Shown in pieces: positions 36,433 to 44,541 of a stretch of 64,000 bases of DNA. The translations under genes were made by a program, and so were the position numbers. Every line of letters begins with the position of its first letter. The stretch's first letter is position 1. Origin of the DNA: Actinopolymorpha alba DSM 45243 (GTDB lineage Bacteria > Actinomycetota > Actinomycetes > Propionibacteriales > Actinopolymorphaceae); NCBI RefSeq assembly GCF_000373925.1, contig NZ_KB892762.1:20327-84326 (forward strand). Direction: 5' to 3'. The notes beneath the pieces were generated by a model. It saw only the letters and a program-made list of their open reading frames with translations. It had not been told where the DNA came from and ran no database searches.

Positions 36433-37107
36433 GTGAGCGACGTGCTGCGGCAGGCACCGATGTTCGCGGGGCTCGACGAAAGCGCGGCGTCCGCGCTTCG
36501 CGCCGCCATGCACGAGGTGCGGCTTCGTCGCGGCGAGGTGCTGTTTCACGAGGGGGACGCCGGCGAGGAGCTGTACGTCGTCATTGACGGCAAGGTCAAG
36601 ATGGGCAGGACGTCATCCGATGGCCGGGAGAACCTCCTCTCGGTGCTGGGTCCTGGCCAGATGTTCGGCGAGCTGTCGGTCTTCGACCCCGGCCCGCGTT
36701 CGTCCACCGTCACGGCGGTCACCGACGCGACACTGCTCGCGCTCGGGCAGGAGCAGCTCGCCACCTGGCTGACCGGGCGGCCCGAGGTGGCGCGGGGACT
36801 GCTGCTGCAGCTGGCCTCCCGGCTGCGCGGCCTCAACGAAGCCGTCGCAGACCTGGTCTTTTCCGACGTACCCGGCCGCGTCGCCAAGGCTCTGCTCGAC
36901 CTCGCCCGGAGGTTCGGCAAGGCCACCGAGACCGGGGTTCACGTCCACCACGACCTCACCCAGGAGGAGCTCGCGCAGCTCGTCGGGGCGTCCCGGGAGA
37001 CCGTCAACAAGGCGTTGGCGGACTTCGCCCACCGCGGGTGGATCCGGCTGGAGCAGCGGGCGGTCGTCATCCTGGACGTCGACCGGCTCGCCAACCGCGC
37101 CCGCTGA
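36433..37107 (+). CDS. crp: Crp/Fnr-family cAMP receptor-type global regulator
   Basis: A 224-residue regulator, the same length as M. tuberculosis Crp (Rv3676). The cyclic-nucleotide-binding domain has FGELSVFDPGPRSSTVTAV (FGE...R-S pattern that contacts cAMP). The C-terminal winged helix has LTQEELAQLVGASRETVNKALADF. The GTG start has GGAGG about 9 bases upstream. Its position next to nth matches the mycobacterial order. Its regulon may include acs, as shown for related Crp proteins, but I did not identify a convincing TGTGA site upstream of acs. Confidence 0.93.
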   Translation: MSDVLRQAPMFAGLDESAASALRAAMHEVRLRRGEVLFHEGDAGEELYVVIDGKVKMGRTSSDGRENLLSVLGPGQMFGELSVFDPGPRSSTVTAVTDATLLALGQEQLATWLTGRPEVARGLLLQLASRLRGLNEAVADLVFSDVPGRVAKALLDLARRFGKATETGVHVHHDLTQEELAQLVGASRETVNKALADFAHRGWIRLEQRAVVILDVDRLANRAR

Positions 37108-37127
37108 AGACAACACCCCGGTTTGGC

Positions 37128-37931
37128 TCAGCGGAACTCACCGGCGTACCTCTCCGCCCATTCCGCGAAGGTCATGCCGGGTCGTCCCGTGATCGTCTCG
37201 ACGGTCGGCACCGCGCGCTGCGGATGCTCCACCAGCGCGGCCTTCCCGTCGACGTACCACCCGGCGAACTCCCCCATCCCCGGCGCCAGCCGGGCGATCG
37301 CCTGCTCGCGGGTCTCCTCGACGAACTGGATCTCCCGACCGAGCGCGACGCCGATGAGCCGCACCATCTCGGCGCACGTGAGCGTCTGCGGGCCGGTGAG
37401 TTCGTACGCCCGACCGTCGTGCCCGTCCTCGAGCAGGACTGTGGCGGCCACGGCGGCGATGTCCTCCATCGCGATCGGGGCGTTCGCCGCCTCGGGATAG
37501 GCGTCCCGGACCATACCCGTGGTGCGGATCTGATCGGCCCACATCAGGGTGTTCGCCATGAACTCCCCGGCCTCGAGGTGGGTCCACGAGATGCCGGATC
37601 CCTCGACCGCCTCCTCGATGGCGCGCCAGAATCCGCCCTCCGGTCCGGCCAGGTCGACGATCCGGCCGACGCCCGCGTCCTTGGCGAGGGTCACCACCTC
37701 GTTCACCGTCTGGACCAGGGGCGCGAGGTACATCCGGTCCACTCCCGCCAGCGCCGCCGGCAGGGTCTCGGGCCTCCCGAGGTAGCCGGTCACGACCTCG
37801 ACGCCGTCCGGGAGCGCCGCCTTCGCGGGGTTGTTCGTCAGGGCGCGTACGTCGGTCGCGCCCGCGGCCAGCAGTGCGTCGACCACGAGCCGGCCCACGC
37901 TCCCGGTCGCTCCGGTCACCAGGATCTTCAC
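37128..37931 (-). CDS. NmrA/SDR-type NAD(P)-binding protein
   Basis: A 267-residue atypical short-chain dehydrogenase-like protein. It begins KILVTGATGSVGRLVVDALLAAG with a full GxxGxxG motif, followed by LVDLAGPEG and NAPIAMEDIAAVA, the pattern of the NmrA/azoreductase-like quinone oxidoreductase group. No canonical YxxxK is evident. GTG 37931 is the start of the conserved domain; the longer frame is not conserved. It is divergent from a TetR regulator across 136 bp containing a palindromic operator, so TetR probably represses it. Substrate is unknown. Confidence 0.85.
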   Translation of the reverse strand: MKILVTGATGSVGRLVVDALLAAGATDVRALTNNPAKAALPDGVEVVTGYLGRPETLPAALAGVDRMYLAPLVQTVNEVVTLAKDAGVGRIVDLAGPEGGFWRAIEEAVEGSGISWTHLEAGEFMANTLMWADQIRTTGMVRDAYPEAANAPIAMEDIAAVAATVLLEDGHDGRAYELTGPQTLTCAEMVRLIGVALGREIQFVEETREQAIARLAPGMGEFAGWYVDGKAALVEHPQRAVPTVETITGRPGMTFAEWAERYAGEFR

Positions 37932-37955
37932 CAGTCTCGCCCACCCCTCCGAGTT

Positions 37956-38001
37956 TTTCCGTACGTGATACGACAAAGAAAGAGCGTAACCCATACGGAA
38001 A
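37956..38001. promoter_or_regulatory. inverted repeat in TetR/NmrA divergent promoter
   Basis: TTTCCGTA (37956-37963) and TACGGAAA (37994-38001) form an inverted repeat across 30 bp of AT-richer sequence. Inner CGTGATACG and GCGTAACC text adds weaker symmetry. It is a likely operator region for the adjacent TetR protein. Confidence 0.5.
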
Positions 38002-38042
38002 TGTAGGATCGGGCCGCGTAGGGCCGGATGATGCAGAGGCGG

Positions 38043-38070
38043 CGGAGATCTGGATGCGGAGATCTGGATG
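38043..38070 (+). repeat. 14-bp tandem duplication of the tetR ribosome-binding site and start
   Basis: CGGAGATCTGGATG occurs twice, at 38043-38056 and 38057-38070. Each copy carries GGAG and an ATG. The first ATG (38054) opens a 5-codon frame whose TGA overlaps the true ATG 38068. Confidence 0.85.
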
Positions 38071-38853
38071 ACGATCGAGTACAGCGGCGGCGGAGACCCC
38101 GACCGGATCCTCGCCATGCTCTGGCGGCGTACCAGACCCGCGGACCCGGAGGCCAAGACCCCGCGCGGTCGCAAACCTCGGCTCACCCTCGACTCCGTCG
38201 TCGCGGCCGCGATCGCCCTGGCTGACGCGGAAGGGCTGCCGGCCATGTCGATGGGCCGGGTCGCCGGATCCCTCGGTGTAGGCACGATGACGCTCTATTC
38301 GTACGTCCCTTCCAAGGCCGAACTCCTCGACCTGATGGTCGACGAGGTCCTCGGCGAGCGCACTCTCCCCGCCCCGGGCGAACCCCGACCCGACGGCTGG
38401 CGCGCCCAGGTCGAGCTCTACGCGGAGCGGACCCGGGCGATGTACGACCGCCACCCGTGGCTCCGCCACGTCTCCACCGTCAGACCGCCGATCGGGCCCG
38501 GGATGCTGGCCGAACGCGAGTACCTCCTGTCCACCCTCGCCGGCACCGGCCTCACCTTCGCCCAGCAGGACGCCGCCGCGATGGCAGTCGCGACGTTCGT
38601 CAACGCGACAGCGAGCCTGGAAGTTGAGAGCGCCCAGATCGAACGCGCGACCGGGCAGTCGCACGACGCGTGGTGGCAGGAGCGCGAGGCGTTGTGGGAG
38701 GAGTACTTCGACGTCGAGCGCTATCCGACGATGACCCACATCTGGACCAGCGGCGGCTTCGACAAGGGGACCTCCGACGCGACGGCGGCCGGCCACGAGT
38801 TCGGATTCCAGCGGCTACTCGACGGGATCCAGGTGATCATCGACCAGGCGTGA
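38068..38853 (+). CDS. TetR/AcrR-family transcriptional regulator
   Basis: A 261-residue TetR-family repressor. After a 35-residue basic extension the helix-turn-helix is LTLDSVVAAAIALADAEGLPAMSMGRVAGSLGVGTMTLYSYVPSKAELLDLM (recognition part GTMTLYSYV). The C-terminal ligand domain resembles TetR_C_1 (TetR/class A type). It is divergent from the NmrA-like gene, its probable target. The start codon region is tandemly duplicated, which may affect its translation. Confidence 0.9.
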   Translation: MTIEYSGGGDPDRILAMLWRRTRPADPEAKTPRGRKPRLTLDSVVAAAIALADAEGLPAMSMGRVAGSLGVGTMTLYSYVPSKAELLDLMVDEVLGERTLPAPGEPRPDGWRAQVELYAERTRAMYDRHPWLRHVSTVRPPIGPGMLAEREYLLSTLAGTGLTFAQQDAAAMAVATFVNATASLEVESAQIERATGQSHDAWWQEREALWEEYFDVERYPTMTHIWTSGGFDKGTSDATAAGHEFGFQRLLDGIQVIIDQA

Positions 38854-38892
38854 GCTCAAGCGGACGTGTCCCGCGCCGATCCCCGCCAGCCA

Positions 38893-38922
38893 CCGCGCTG
38901 CCGCGCTGCCGCGCTGCCGCGC
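38893..38922. repeat. 8-bp microsatellite CCGCGCTG x3.7
   Basis: CCGCGCTG is repeated head to tail in the 91-bp gap between the convergent tetR and MBL genes. It is non-coding and prone to slippage. Confidence 0.7.
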
Positions 38923-38944
38923 AAGGGCCCTAAACCACGACCGG

Positions 38945-39748
38945 TCAGTCCTCGTCGGCGAGGTAGTCGAGTTGGGCGCGGACGCTGAGTTCGGCCGCCG
39001 GCCAGAGCACCTCGTCAACGTCCGCGTAGACCCGCTCCACCACCTCCCGCGGCGTCCGGGCGCCTGCGGCGACGGCGGTCCGCACCTGTTCCAGGCGTTC
39101 GGCCCGGTGCGCGAGGTAGTAGTCGAGCACGGCCAGCGGGTGGTCGAGGACGGGCCCGTGCCCGGGGAGGAGCCGGCGGACAGGGACCTGCCCGGCGAGT
39201 GAACGCAGCCGGCGCAGGGAGCCGAGATAGGGGCCGAGTGCGCCGTCTGGATAGGCGACCACCGTCGTACCCCGTCCGAGCACGGTGTCGCCCGTCAGGA
39301 CGGCACCCTCCTCCGGGATGAGGAAGCACAGCGAGTCCGCCGTGTGTCCGGGCGTCGCGAGCACGCGAATCTCCAGACCCCCGGCCGCGACCACATCCCC
39401 GTCGCGGAGGCCCTCGTCCCCGAGTTGGTACGCCGGGTCGAACGCCCGGACCGGGCAGCCCGCGAGTTCGGCGAACCGCCGCGCCCCGCCGGCGTGGTCG
39501 GCGTGCCCGTGCGTGAGCAACGCGACCGCCACCTCGGCGCCGCGCGAACGTACGACATCCAGGACCCGCCGGAGGTGGTCCTCATCATCGGGGCCCGGAT
39601 CGACCACGACGGCCTGCGCGGCGCCCGGGTCACCCAGCACCCAGGTGTTGGTCCCGTCCAGCGTCATCGGTCCGGGGTTGGGCGCCAGCACACAGACCGC
39701 CCGGTCCCCCGCCGGGCCACCAGCCCACTTGGAGGGCCGAGGGTTCAC
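38945..39748 (-). CDS. metallo-beta-lactamase-fold hydrolase (LACTB2-like)
   Basis: A 267-residue MBL-fold protein. The metal motif is THGHADHAGG, followed by ATPGHTADSL and GDTVLG, then LPGHGPVLDHP, so both zinc sites appear intact. A C-terminal winged-helix-like region (ARTPREVVERVYADVDEV) matches the LACTB2/glyoxalase-II-like group. GTG 39748 overlaps the upstream Nudix stop as GTGA; longer frame residues are arginine-rich noise. Equivalent to Rv3677c. The substrate is unknown, with nucleic acid or thioester cleavage as family precedents. Confidence 0.88.
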   Translation of the reverse strand: MNPRPSKWAGGPAGDRAVCVLAPNPGPMTLDGTNTWVLGDPGAAQAVVVDPGPDDEDHLRRVLDVVRSRGAEVAVALLTHGHADHAGGARRFAELAGCPVRAFDPAYQLGDEGLRDGDVVAAGGLEIRVLATPGHTADSLCFLIPEEGAVLTGDTVLGRGTTVVAYPDGALGPYLGSLRRLRSLAGQVPVRRLLPGHGPVLDHPLAVLDYYLAHRAERLEQVRTAVAAGARTPREVVERVYADVDEVLWPAAELSVRAQLDYLADED

Positions 39749-40653
39749 CGCACGATCCCCTCGTCGTACGCGTCCTCGCCGCCCGCGTCCCCAGGCAGCG
39801 CCCATCGCGCCTGCTCACCGTCGAAGGTGACGGTCGGCATGATCGGGCTGATCGACCGCCCAGCCGCCGCCGTCAATGCGGTCTTGACGTCGGGGAAGTC
39901 CGCGAGCGACGCCAGCGTGAGGTAGGTCGGGGGCAGCATCCGCATCTCCCCGCGTTCGACCGAGGCCAGAGCCTCCGAGGGGCGCATCCAGGCCACCCGG
40001 TCAGCCTCTCCGGCGACGTCGCGGGTGTGCTGGCCGGCCGGCAGGGCCGCGAGGAAGAACCTGGTGTCGAACCTGCGTTCCTCCACCCGCGGCGTCACCC
40101 AGTGGTCCCACGGCGCGACCAAATCGGACCGAAGGACCAGGCCCCGGCGCGCCAGCACCTCCCCGAACGACACGACCCGGCCGAGCAACGCCATCCGGTC
40201 GCGTTCCCAGTCGTCTCCGGTGGTGTCGGCGACCACGCTGTCAGGCGACGGACCGGCGAGCAGGACACCGGACTCCTCGAACGTCTCCCGCACCGCCGCG
40301 CAGACCGACGCCCGGGCGATCCCCGCGTCCGCGAACCCCAACCGGTCCGCCCACTCGGCCGGCGACGGACCGGCCCAGGCGGCCGAGCCGGCCCCTTCCG
40401 CCGCGCCGTCCTCCACGTCCCGCGCGTCGACCGCCCCACCTGGGAAGGCGTACATCCCGGCCGCGAACGCCATCGTCGTACGCCGGCGCAGGACGTACAC
40501 CTCCAGCCCTTGCACGCCGTCGCGCAGGAGGACGACGGTCGAGGCGTGCCGCGGTGCCGGCGGCACGATCTCTCCAGCGGCGAGCCGGCGGGCGCGTTCG
40601 GCCAGCGCCGGCGGCACCGCGCGGATCGTCGCGTCGTACGCCGGGGAATCCAT
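39745..40653 (-). CDS. Nudix hydrolase (NUDT19-like)
   Basis: A 302-residue Nudix protein of the long group. TTMAFAAGMYAFPGGAVDARD precedes a Nudix box that is interrupted by an insertion of about 40 residues before CAAVRETFEESGVLLA. This split box is characteristic of the NUDT7/NUDT19-like CoA diphosphatase group. It lies 7 bp downstream of the RidA gene and is coupled to the MBL gene by GTGA, so the four genes 51-aa/RidA/Nudix/MBL form one operon. Confidence 0.85.
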   Translation of the reverse strand: MDSPAYDATIRAVPPALAERARRLAAGEIVPPAPRHASTVVLLRDGVQGLEVYVLRRRTTMAFAAGMYAFPGGAVDARDVEDGAAEGAGSAAWAGPSPAEWADRLGFADAGIARASVCAAVRETFEESGVLLAGPSPDSVVADTTGDDWERDRMALLGRVVSFGEVLARRGLVLRSDLVAPWDHWVTPRVEERRFDTRFFLAALPAGQHTRDVAGEADRVAWMRPSEALASVERGEMRMLPPTYLTLASLADFPDVKTALTAAAGRSISPIMPTVTFDGEQARWALPGDAGGEDAYDEGIVR

Positions 40654-40660
40654 GCCGGGC

Positions 40661-41122
40661 TCAGCTCGTCTCGACGATGAGCTCGACCTCGACCGGAGCG
40701 CCGAGCGGCAGGGCAGCCACGCCGACCGCGCTGCGCGCGTGCTGGCCGGCGGCGCCGAAGACCGCGCCCAGCAGCTCGGACGCGCCGTTGGCGACCGCCG
40801 GCTGGCCGGTGAAGCCGGGCGCGCTCGCGACGAACACCACGACCTTGACCACCCTGGTCACCGCCGACAGATCACCGACCTCTGCCTTCACGGCGGCGAG
40901 AGCGTTCAGTGCGCACTGGCGGGCACAGGCCGCCGCCTCGTCAGGACCCACCTCAGCACCGACCGTGCCGGTGGCGAGCAGCTTCCCGTCGGCGAACGGC
41001 AGCTGGCCCGAGGTGTAGACGTGCCGGCCGGTGCGTACGGCGGGAACGTAGGCCGCGACCGGTGCGGCGACCGGCGGCAGGGTGAGTCCGAGTTCGGCGA
41101 GCTTCGCCTCGGGGTTGGTCAC
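40661..41122 (-). CDS. RidA/YjgF-family protein (cytosolic)
   Basis: A 153-residue YjgF/YER057c-family protein, here without a signal peptide. VYTSGQLPFADGKLL, ALNALAAVKAEVGD and VEVELIVETS are recognisable, and the usual catalytic-arginine region appears divergent (AGQHARSAVGVAALPLG). Equivalent to Rv3678c. GTG 41122 has GGGAG upstream and overlaps the stop of the 51-aa gene. It probably handles reactive imine or enamine intermediates, though members lacking the canonical residues may act differently. Confidence 0.87.
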   Translation of the reverse strand: MTNPEAKLAELGLTLPPVAAPVAAYVPAVRTGRHVYTSGQLPFADGKLLATGTVGAEVGPDEAAACARQCALNALAAVKAEVGDLSAVTRVVKVVVFVASAPGFTGQPAVANGASELLGAVFGAAGQHARSAVGVAALPLGAPVEVELIVETS

Positions 41123-41274
41123 GCCTTCTCCCGCTTGAGGTAGGCGACCAGGTTCTCGGGGTTGGGTCCGGGCACGACCTGGACCAGCTCCCAGCCGTCC
41201 TCGCCCCAGTTGTCGAGGATCTGCTTCGTCGCGTGGACCAGCAGTGGCACGGTGGCGTACTCCCATTTCGTCAT
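41119..41274 (-). CDS. DUF4177-like 51-aa protein (Rv3678A type)
   Basis: A 51-residue protein read by hand from ATG 41274: MTKWEYATVPLLVHATKQIL opens it, followed by DNWGEDGWELVQVVPG and a NLVAYLKREK end. This is the DUF4177 pattern (WEY...WGxDGWELV...FKR) and matches the small gene that sits between RidA and the ArsA-like ATPases in mycobacteria. Its TGA overlaps the RidA GTG, so the two are translationally coupled. Function is unknown. It is easily missed because of its size. Confidence 0.85.
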   Translation of the reverse strand: MTKWEYATVPLLVHATKQILDNWGEDGWELVQVVPGPNPENLVAYLKREKA

Positions 41275-41292
41275 GAGCGCGAGCCTATGACC

Positions 41293-41727
41293 TCACTCCT
41301 CCGCCGGGCCGACCTCCTCCATGCCCGGGCTCAGCGCGGGTAATCCGACCGCCGCCGCCGAGGCGAGCAGCCGCTTGTCATAGGTGACGAACGCCTCCAG
41401 TTCGTCCACGTCGGGATCACCGGCAAGCAGCTCCGCGGTCGCCAGCTGGATCGCGTCCAGACTCCGCAAGCCGGGGTCCTGGTAGGCCGCCGCGGTCGCG
41501 CGGACCGCCAGGTCGATCTCCACCCGGTCGAGCCGGGCGATCACCGCGTTGACGCCGGCAAGCGCCAGCGGATCGGCTCGATACAGCGCGCGCGGAACCT
41601 CCACCTCCACGAGAGCTGACGCGACGACCCGGGCGTGTGGCCGCTCCTGAAGCCACGTATGGAGGGCATTGCTTTCCGCTTCCATCCGGACCAGCTTCAC
41701 CACGGCGGCGGAGTCGAGGTAGATCAC
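41293..41727 (-). CDS. vapC: VapC-type PIN-domain toxin
   Basis: A 144-residue PIN-domain ribonuclease. The acidic metal-site residues are visible as MIYLDSAAVVKL (Asp5), the E in ALVEVEVPRAL, SLDAIQLATA and VTYDKRLL. VapC toxins cut tRNA or rRNA when their antitoxin is lost. ATG 41727 overlaps the antitoxin stop as ATGA, the standard antitoxin-toxin order. The pair is inserted between the 51-aa gene and bagA, breaking a block that is continuous in mycobacteria. Confidence 0.92.
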   Translation of the reverse strand: MIYLDSAAVVKLVRMEAESNALHTWLQERPHARVVASALVEVEVPRALYRADPLALAGVNAVIARLDRVEIDLAVRATAAAYQDPGLRSLDAIQLATAELLAGDPDVDELEAFVTYDKRLLASAAAVGLPALSPGMEEVGPAEE

Positions 41728-42002
41728 CAGCGCTCGTCCTCCCGCATCGCGGCCAGTTCCTCGGCGACGTTGATGCCAGGATCGCCGTACACCTTTGGCT
41801 TGGGGAAGGGCCGTCTGAGGGTGGCGGGAGTCGCGCGTCCCTCAGCGATCAGACGATCCAGCAGTGCCGGCTGGTCACCGACCGGGACGAGTCGAACCAC
41901 CGGCTTACCGTTGACAGTCACCTCGAGGATCTCGCCCTGGGCAACCCTCCTGAGCACGGCACTGGTGTGCTGGTTGAGCTCACGGACCGGGATCTGTTCC
42001 AT
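41724..42002 (-). CDS. vapB: Phd/YefM-type antitoxin (VapB)
   Basis: A 92-residue antitoxin. The N-terminus MEQIPVRELNQHTSAVLRRV is the Phd/YefM DNA-binding fold with VTVNGKPVVRLVPV, and the C-terminal half (INVAEELAAMREDERW) should wrap the PIN toxin. The frame is open to 42056, but ATG 42002 gives the conserved start. A perfect palindrome 11-29 bp upstream is the likely autoregulatory operator. Confidence 0.9.
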   Translation of the reverse strand: MEQIPVRELNQHTSAVLRRVAQGEILEVTVNGKPVVRLVPVGDQPALLDRLIAEGRATPATLRRPFPKPKVYGDPGINVAEELAAMREDERW

Positions 42003-42012
42003 GAGGCCCACC

Positions 42013-42031
42013 GTAGAACAATGCGTTCTAC
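42013..42031. promoter_or_regulatory. vapBC operator palindrome
   Basis: GTAGAACAATGCGTTCTAC is a perfect 7+5+7 inverted repeat just upstream of vapB, the usual place for binding by the antitoxin or toxin-antitoxin complex. Confidence 0.75.
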
Positions 42032-42167
42032 AGCGGCAAACGATCGGGCAGAGCATGCGACGCTCCCGGCTCAGCCGATCACGGATCGCAGCGGCGCAGG
42101 CAGCGAAACCCGCGGGTCTGGCGGTCCCGTGCCGAAGGTCAACGTCGAACGGCTACGCTCAGCGAGC

Positions 42168-43181
42168 GTGACGCGCCGCGAAAGCGACTGGGAGGGCGTC
42201 CGCCTCCACGTAGTAACGGGCAAGGGTGGCACGGGCAAGACGACGGTGGCCGGGGCCCTCGCGCTCGCCCTTGCCGCCGACGGTCAGACCGTGCTGCTCT
42301 GCGAGGTCGAGGGCCGGCAGGGCATTTCCCGCCTCTTCGACGCTCCGTCCCTGCCGTACGACGAACGCCGGATCGCGGTCGTACCCCGCAACGGCGCGAC
42401 CGCCGGCGAGGTCTACGGCCTGGCGATCGACCCGGAGGCGGCCCTGACCGAGTACCTCGAGATGTACTACCACCTGGGCCGGGCGGCCCGCGCCCTCGAC
42501 AAGGTGGGTGCCGTCGACTTCGCGACCACGATCGCCCCCGGGGTCCGGGATGTCCTGCTCACCGGGAAGGTCTACGAGGCCGTACGCCGCAAAGAGAAGA
42601 AACGGGTCCACGATCGCCCGACGTACGACACGGTTGTCTTGGACGCACCGCCGACCGGGCGGATCGCGCGCTTCCTGGGAGTGAACGCCGGTGTCGCCGA
42701 CATCGCCCGGGTGGGTCCGATCCGCCGCCAGGCGGACAGCATCATGGCATTGATGCGGTCACCGCAGACCGCCGTCCACATCGTGACGTTGCTCGAGGAG
42801 ATGCCCGTGCAGGAGACCTCCGACGGCATCGCCGAGCTGCGGGCCGCCCGCATCCCGGTCGGCTCCGTCATCGTCAACCTCGCCCGGCGTGGTCCGCTCG
42901 ACCGGCCGACGATCGAGGCGGCGTCGGCCGACCAGCTGCCGCGCGCCGACTTCGTGGCGGCACTACACGAGACCGGCCTCCCCGCCGACGACGCGACCGT
43001 CGAGGGACTCCTCACCGACGCGCGCGAGCACGCGATCCGGGTCGCCATGGAGGACGAGCTCCGGACGCGCCTCGACGACCTTGGGCGCCCGATCTACGAG
43101 CTGCCGCGCCTCGCTGACGGGGCGGACCTCGGCGCGTTGTTCGACCTCGCCGGCGAACTCACCAAGCAGGGGATGGCGTGA
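42168..43181 (+). CDS. bagA: BagA: ArsA/Get3-like ATPase
   Basis: A 337-residue ArsA-family ATPase, equivalent to Rv3679. The P-loop TGKGGTGKTTVAG (residues 17-29) has both signature lysines (K19, K24). VVLDAPPTGRIARFL is the switch II/Walker B-like region. In mycobacteria the Rv3679/Rv3680 pair are Get3-like ATPases linked to membrane-protein handling and stress survival, not arsenite export. GTG 42168 is preferred; GTG 42129 would add 13 residues. Its stop overlaps the start of the second ATPase as GTGA, so a heterodimer is likely. Confidence 0.9.
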   Translation: MTRRESDWEGVRLHVVTGKGGTGKTTVAGALALALAADGQTVLLCEVEGRQGISRLFDAPSLPYDERRIAVVPRNGATAGEVYGLAIDPEAALTEYLEMYYHLGRAARALDKVGAVDFATTIAPGVRDVLLTGKVYEAVRRKEKKRVHDRPTYDTVVLDAPPTGRIARFLGVNAGVADIARVGPIRRQADSIMALMRSPQTAVHIVTLLEEMPVQETSDGIAELRAARIPVGSVIVNLARRGPLDRPTIEAASADQLPRADFVAALHETGLPADDATVEGLLTDAREHAIRVAMEDELRTRLDDLGRPIYELPRLADGADLGALFDLAGELTKQGMA

Positions 43182-44335
43182 CCGCTCCGTCTGTCGCACC
43201 GATACCGGGAGCCCATCCGCTGGCCGTCGACGCTCTCCTGGACGACTCGTCGGTGGAGATCATCGTCTGCTGCGGGTCGGGTGGGGTCGGCAAGACCACG
43301 ACGGCCGCCGCCATCGGGCTTCGGGCCGCCGAGCGTGGCCGCCGGGTCGTCGTTCTCACCATCGACCCGGCCCGCCGGCTCGCACAGGCGATGGGCCTCG
43401 CCGAACTCGACAACACCCCGCGCCAGGTCGAGGACATCGACACCACCAAGGGCGGCCGGCTCGACGCGATGATGCTCGACATGAAACGGACCTTCGACGA
43501 CGTCGTGCTCGCCCACACCTCGCCGGACAAGGCCAGGGAGATCCTGGAGAACCCGTTCTACATCGCGCTGTCGTCGTCGTTCGCGGGGACGCAGGAGTAC
43601 ATGGCGATGGAACGCCTCGGCCAGCTGCACGCCGACGCGTCCAGCAACGGCGACTACGACCTGATCATCGTCGACACACCGCCGTCCCGGTCGGCACTGG
43701 ACTTCCTTGACGCACCGAAGCGGCTGTCGTCGTTCCTCGACAGCCGGCTCCTCCGCCTGCTGAGTACACCAGCCCGCGGACCGATCCGGCTGTTCTCAGC
43801 CGGGATGGGCGTCGTCACCGGAGCCCTCACCAAGCTGCTCGGCGCGCAGGTCCTGACCGACGTCCAGACCTTCGTCGCCGCCCTCGACACGACGTTCGGG
43901 GGCTTCCGGCAGCGGGCCGAGGACACCTACCGGCTGCTCCAGGAGCGCCGGACGGCGTTCCTCGTGGTGGCCGCCCCCGAACCCGACGCGCTCCGCGAGG
44001 CGTCGTACTTCGTCGAACGACTACGCGATGACCGGATGCCCCTCGCCGGCCTGGTCCTCAACCGCATGGAGGCGCCGGCAGCGGTGCACGTGTCACCCGA
44101 ACGCAGCCTCTCCGCCGCCGAAGCACTCGCGGAGTCGGGCCAGCATCCGGTGGCGGCGGCGGTGCTCCGCCTCCACGGCGAGCGCATGACCCGGGCCGCG
44201 CGCGAACGCCGGCTCGCCGAACGCTTCGCCTCAGCACACCCCGGGGTGTCGATCGCCACCGTGCCGGCGCTCTCGTCCGACGTCCACGACCTGCCGGGCC
44301 TTCGCCAGATCGGCACGCGGCTCGGTGGTGAGTAG
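43178..44335 (+). CDS. bagB: BagB: ArsA/Get3-like ATPase
   Basis: A 385-residue ArsA-family ATPase, equivalent to Rv3680. Its P-loop is CCGSGGVGKTTTAA (residues 31-44): the P-loop Lys39 is kept but the signature lysine of KGGVGKT is replaced by Ser. TIDPARRLAQAMG and IIVDTPPSRSALDFLD follow. GTGA overlap with bagA indicates obligate co-expression. The missing signature lysine suggests that BagA supplies it across the dimer or that BagB is the less active partner. A large hairpin ends the operon. Confidence 0.9.
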   Translation: MTAPSVAPIPGAHPLAVDALLDDSSVEIIVCCGSGGVGKTTTAAAIGLRAAERGRRVVVLTIDPARRLAQAMGLAELDNTPRQVEDIDTTKGGRLDAMMLDMKRTFDDVVLAHTSPDKAREILENPFYIALSSSFAGTQEYMAMERLGQLHADASSNGDYDLIIVDTPPSRSALDFLDAPKRLSSFLDSRLLRLLSTPARGPIRLFSAGMGVVTGALTKLLGAQVLTDVQTFVAALDTTFGGFRQRAEDTYRLLQERRTAFLVVAAPEPDALREASYFVERLRDDRMPLAGLVLNRMEAPAAVHVSPERSLSAAEALAESGQHPVAAAVLRLHGERMTRAARERRLAERFASAHPGVSIATVPALSSDVHDLPGLRQIGTRLGGE

Positions 44336-44351
44336 CCACCAGGCGACACGC

Positions 44352-44442
44352 AGGCGCCGGGCCCAGGGCCGGTGTCCGGCTGGAGCGACTCCCCTCCTCG
44401 ACGTCGCTCACGGTCGAACTACCGTCCCTGGACCCGGCGCCT
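44352..44442 (+). terminator. cruciform-type terminator after bagAB
   Basis: The outer arms AGGCGCCGGGCCCAGGG (44352-44368) and CCCTGGACCCGGCGCCT (44426-44442) pair with one mismatch, and an inner GAGCGAC/GTCGCTC stem sits at 44383-44409. The sequence then reads TTTG. It is probably the bagAB terminator. Confidence 0.75.
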
Positions 44443-44459
44443 TTGCTACGCGGCTGACC

Positions 44460-44516
44460 GTCCTGGCATCACACCAGGACCCGGGTCAGGTTTCTCAGGT
44501 CGTACGACATGACCTG
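44460..44516 (-). terminator. two hairpins after whiB4
   Basis: GTCCTGG/CCAGGAC with a 7-base loop (44460-44480) and CAGGTC/GACCTG with a 9-base loop (44496-44516) follow the whiB4 stop on the minus strand. They probably end that transcript. Confidence 0.55.
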
Positions 44517-44541
44517 GCGGTCGCCCGGTCAGTTGTTCGGG

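Noticed and set aside
42129..42167. Upstream GTG start for bagA
   Set aside because: It adds 13 residues with no family likeness, and the 42168 GTG gives the usual spacing to the P-loop; kept only as an alternative.
44481..44520. CTGAGA/ACCTGA words on the minus strand suggesting a TPP riboswitch
   Set aside because: The remaining conserved parts and P2/P3 arrangement are missing and the site follows whiB4 rather than leading a thiamine gene. Two simple hairpins explain it.
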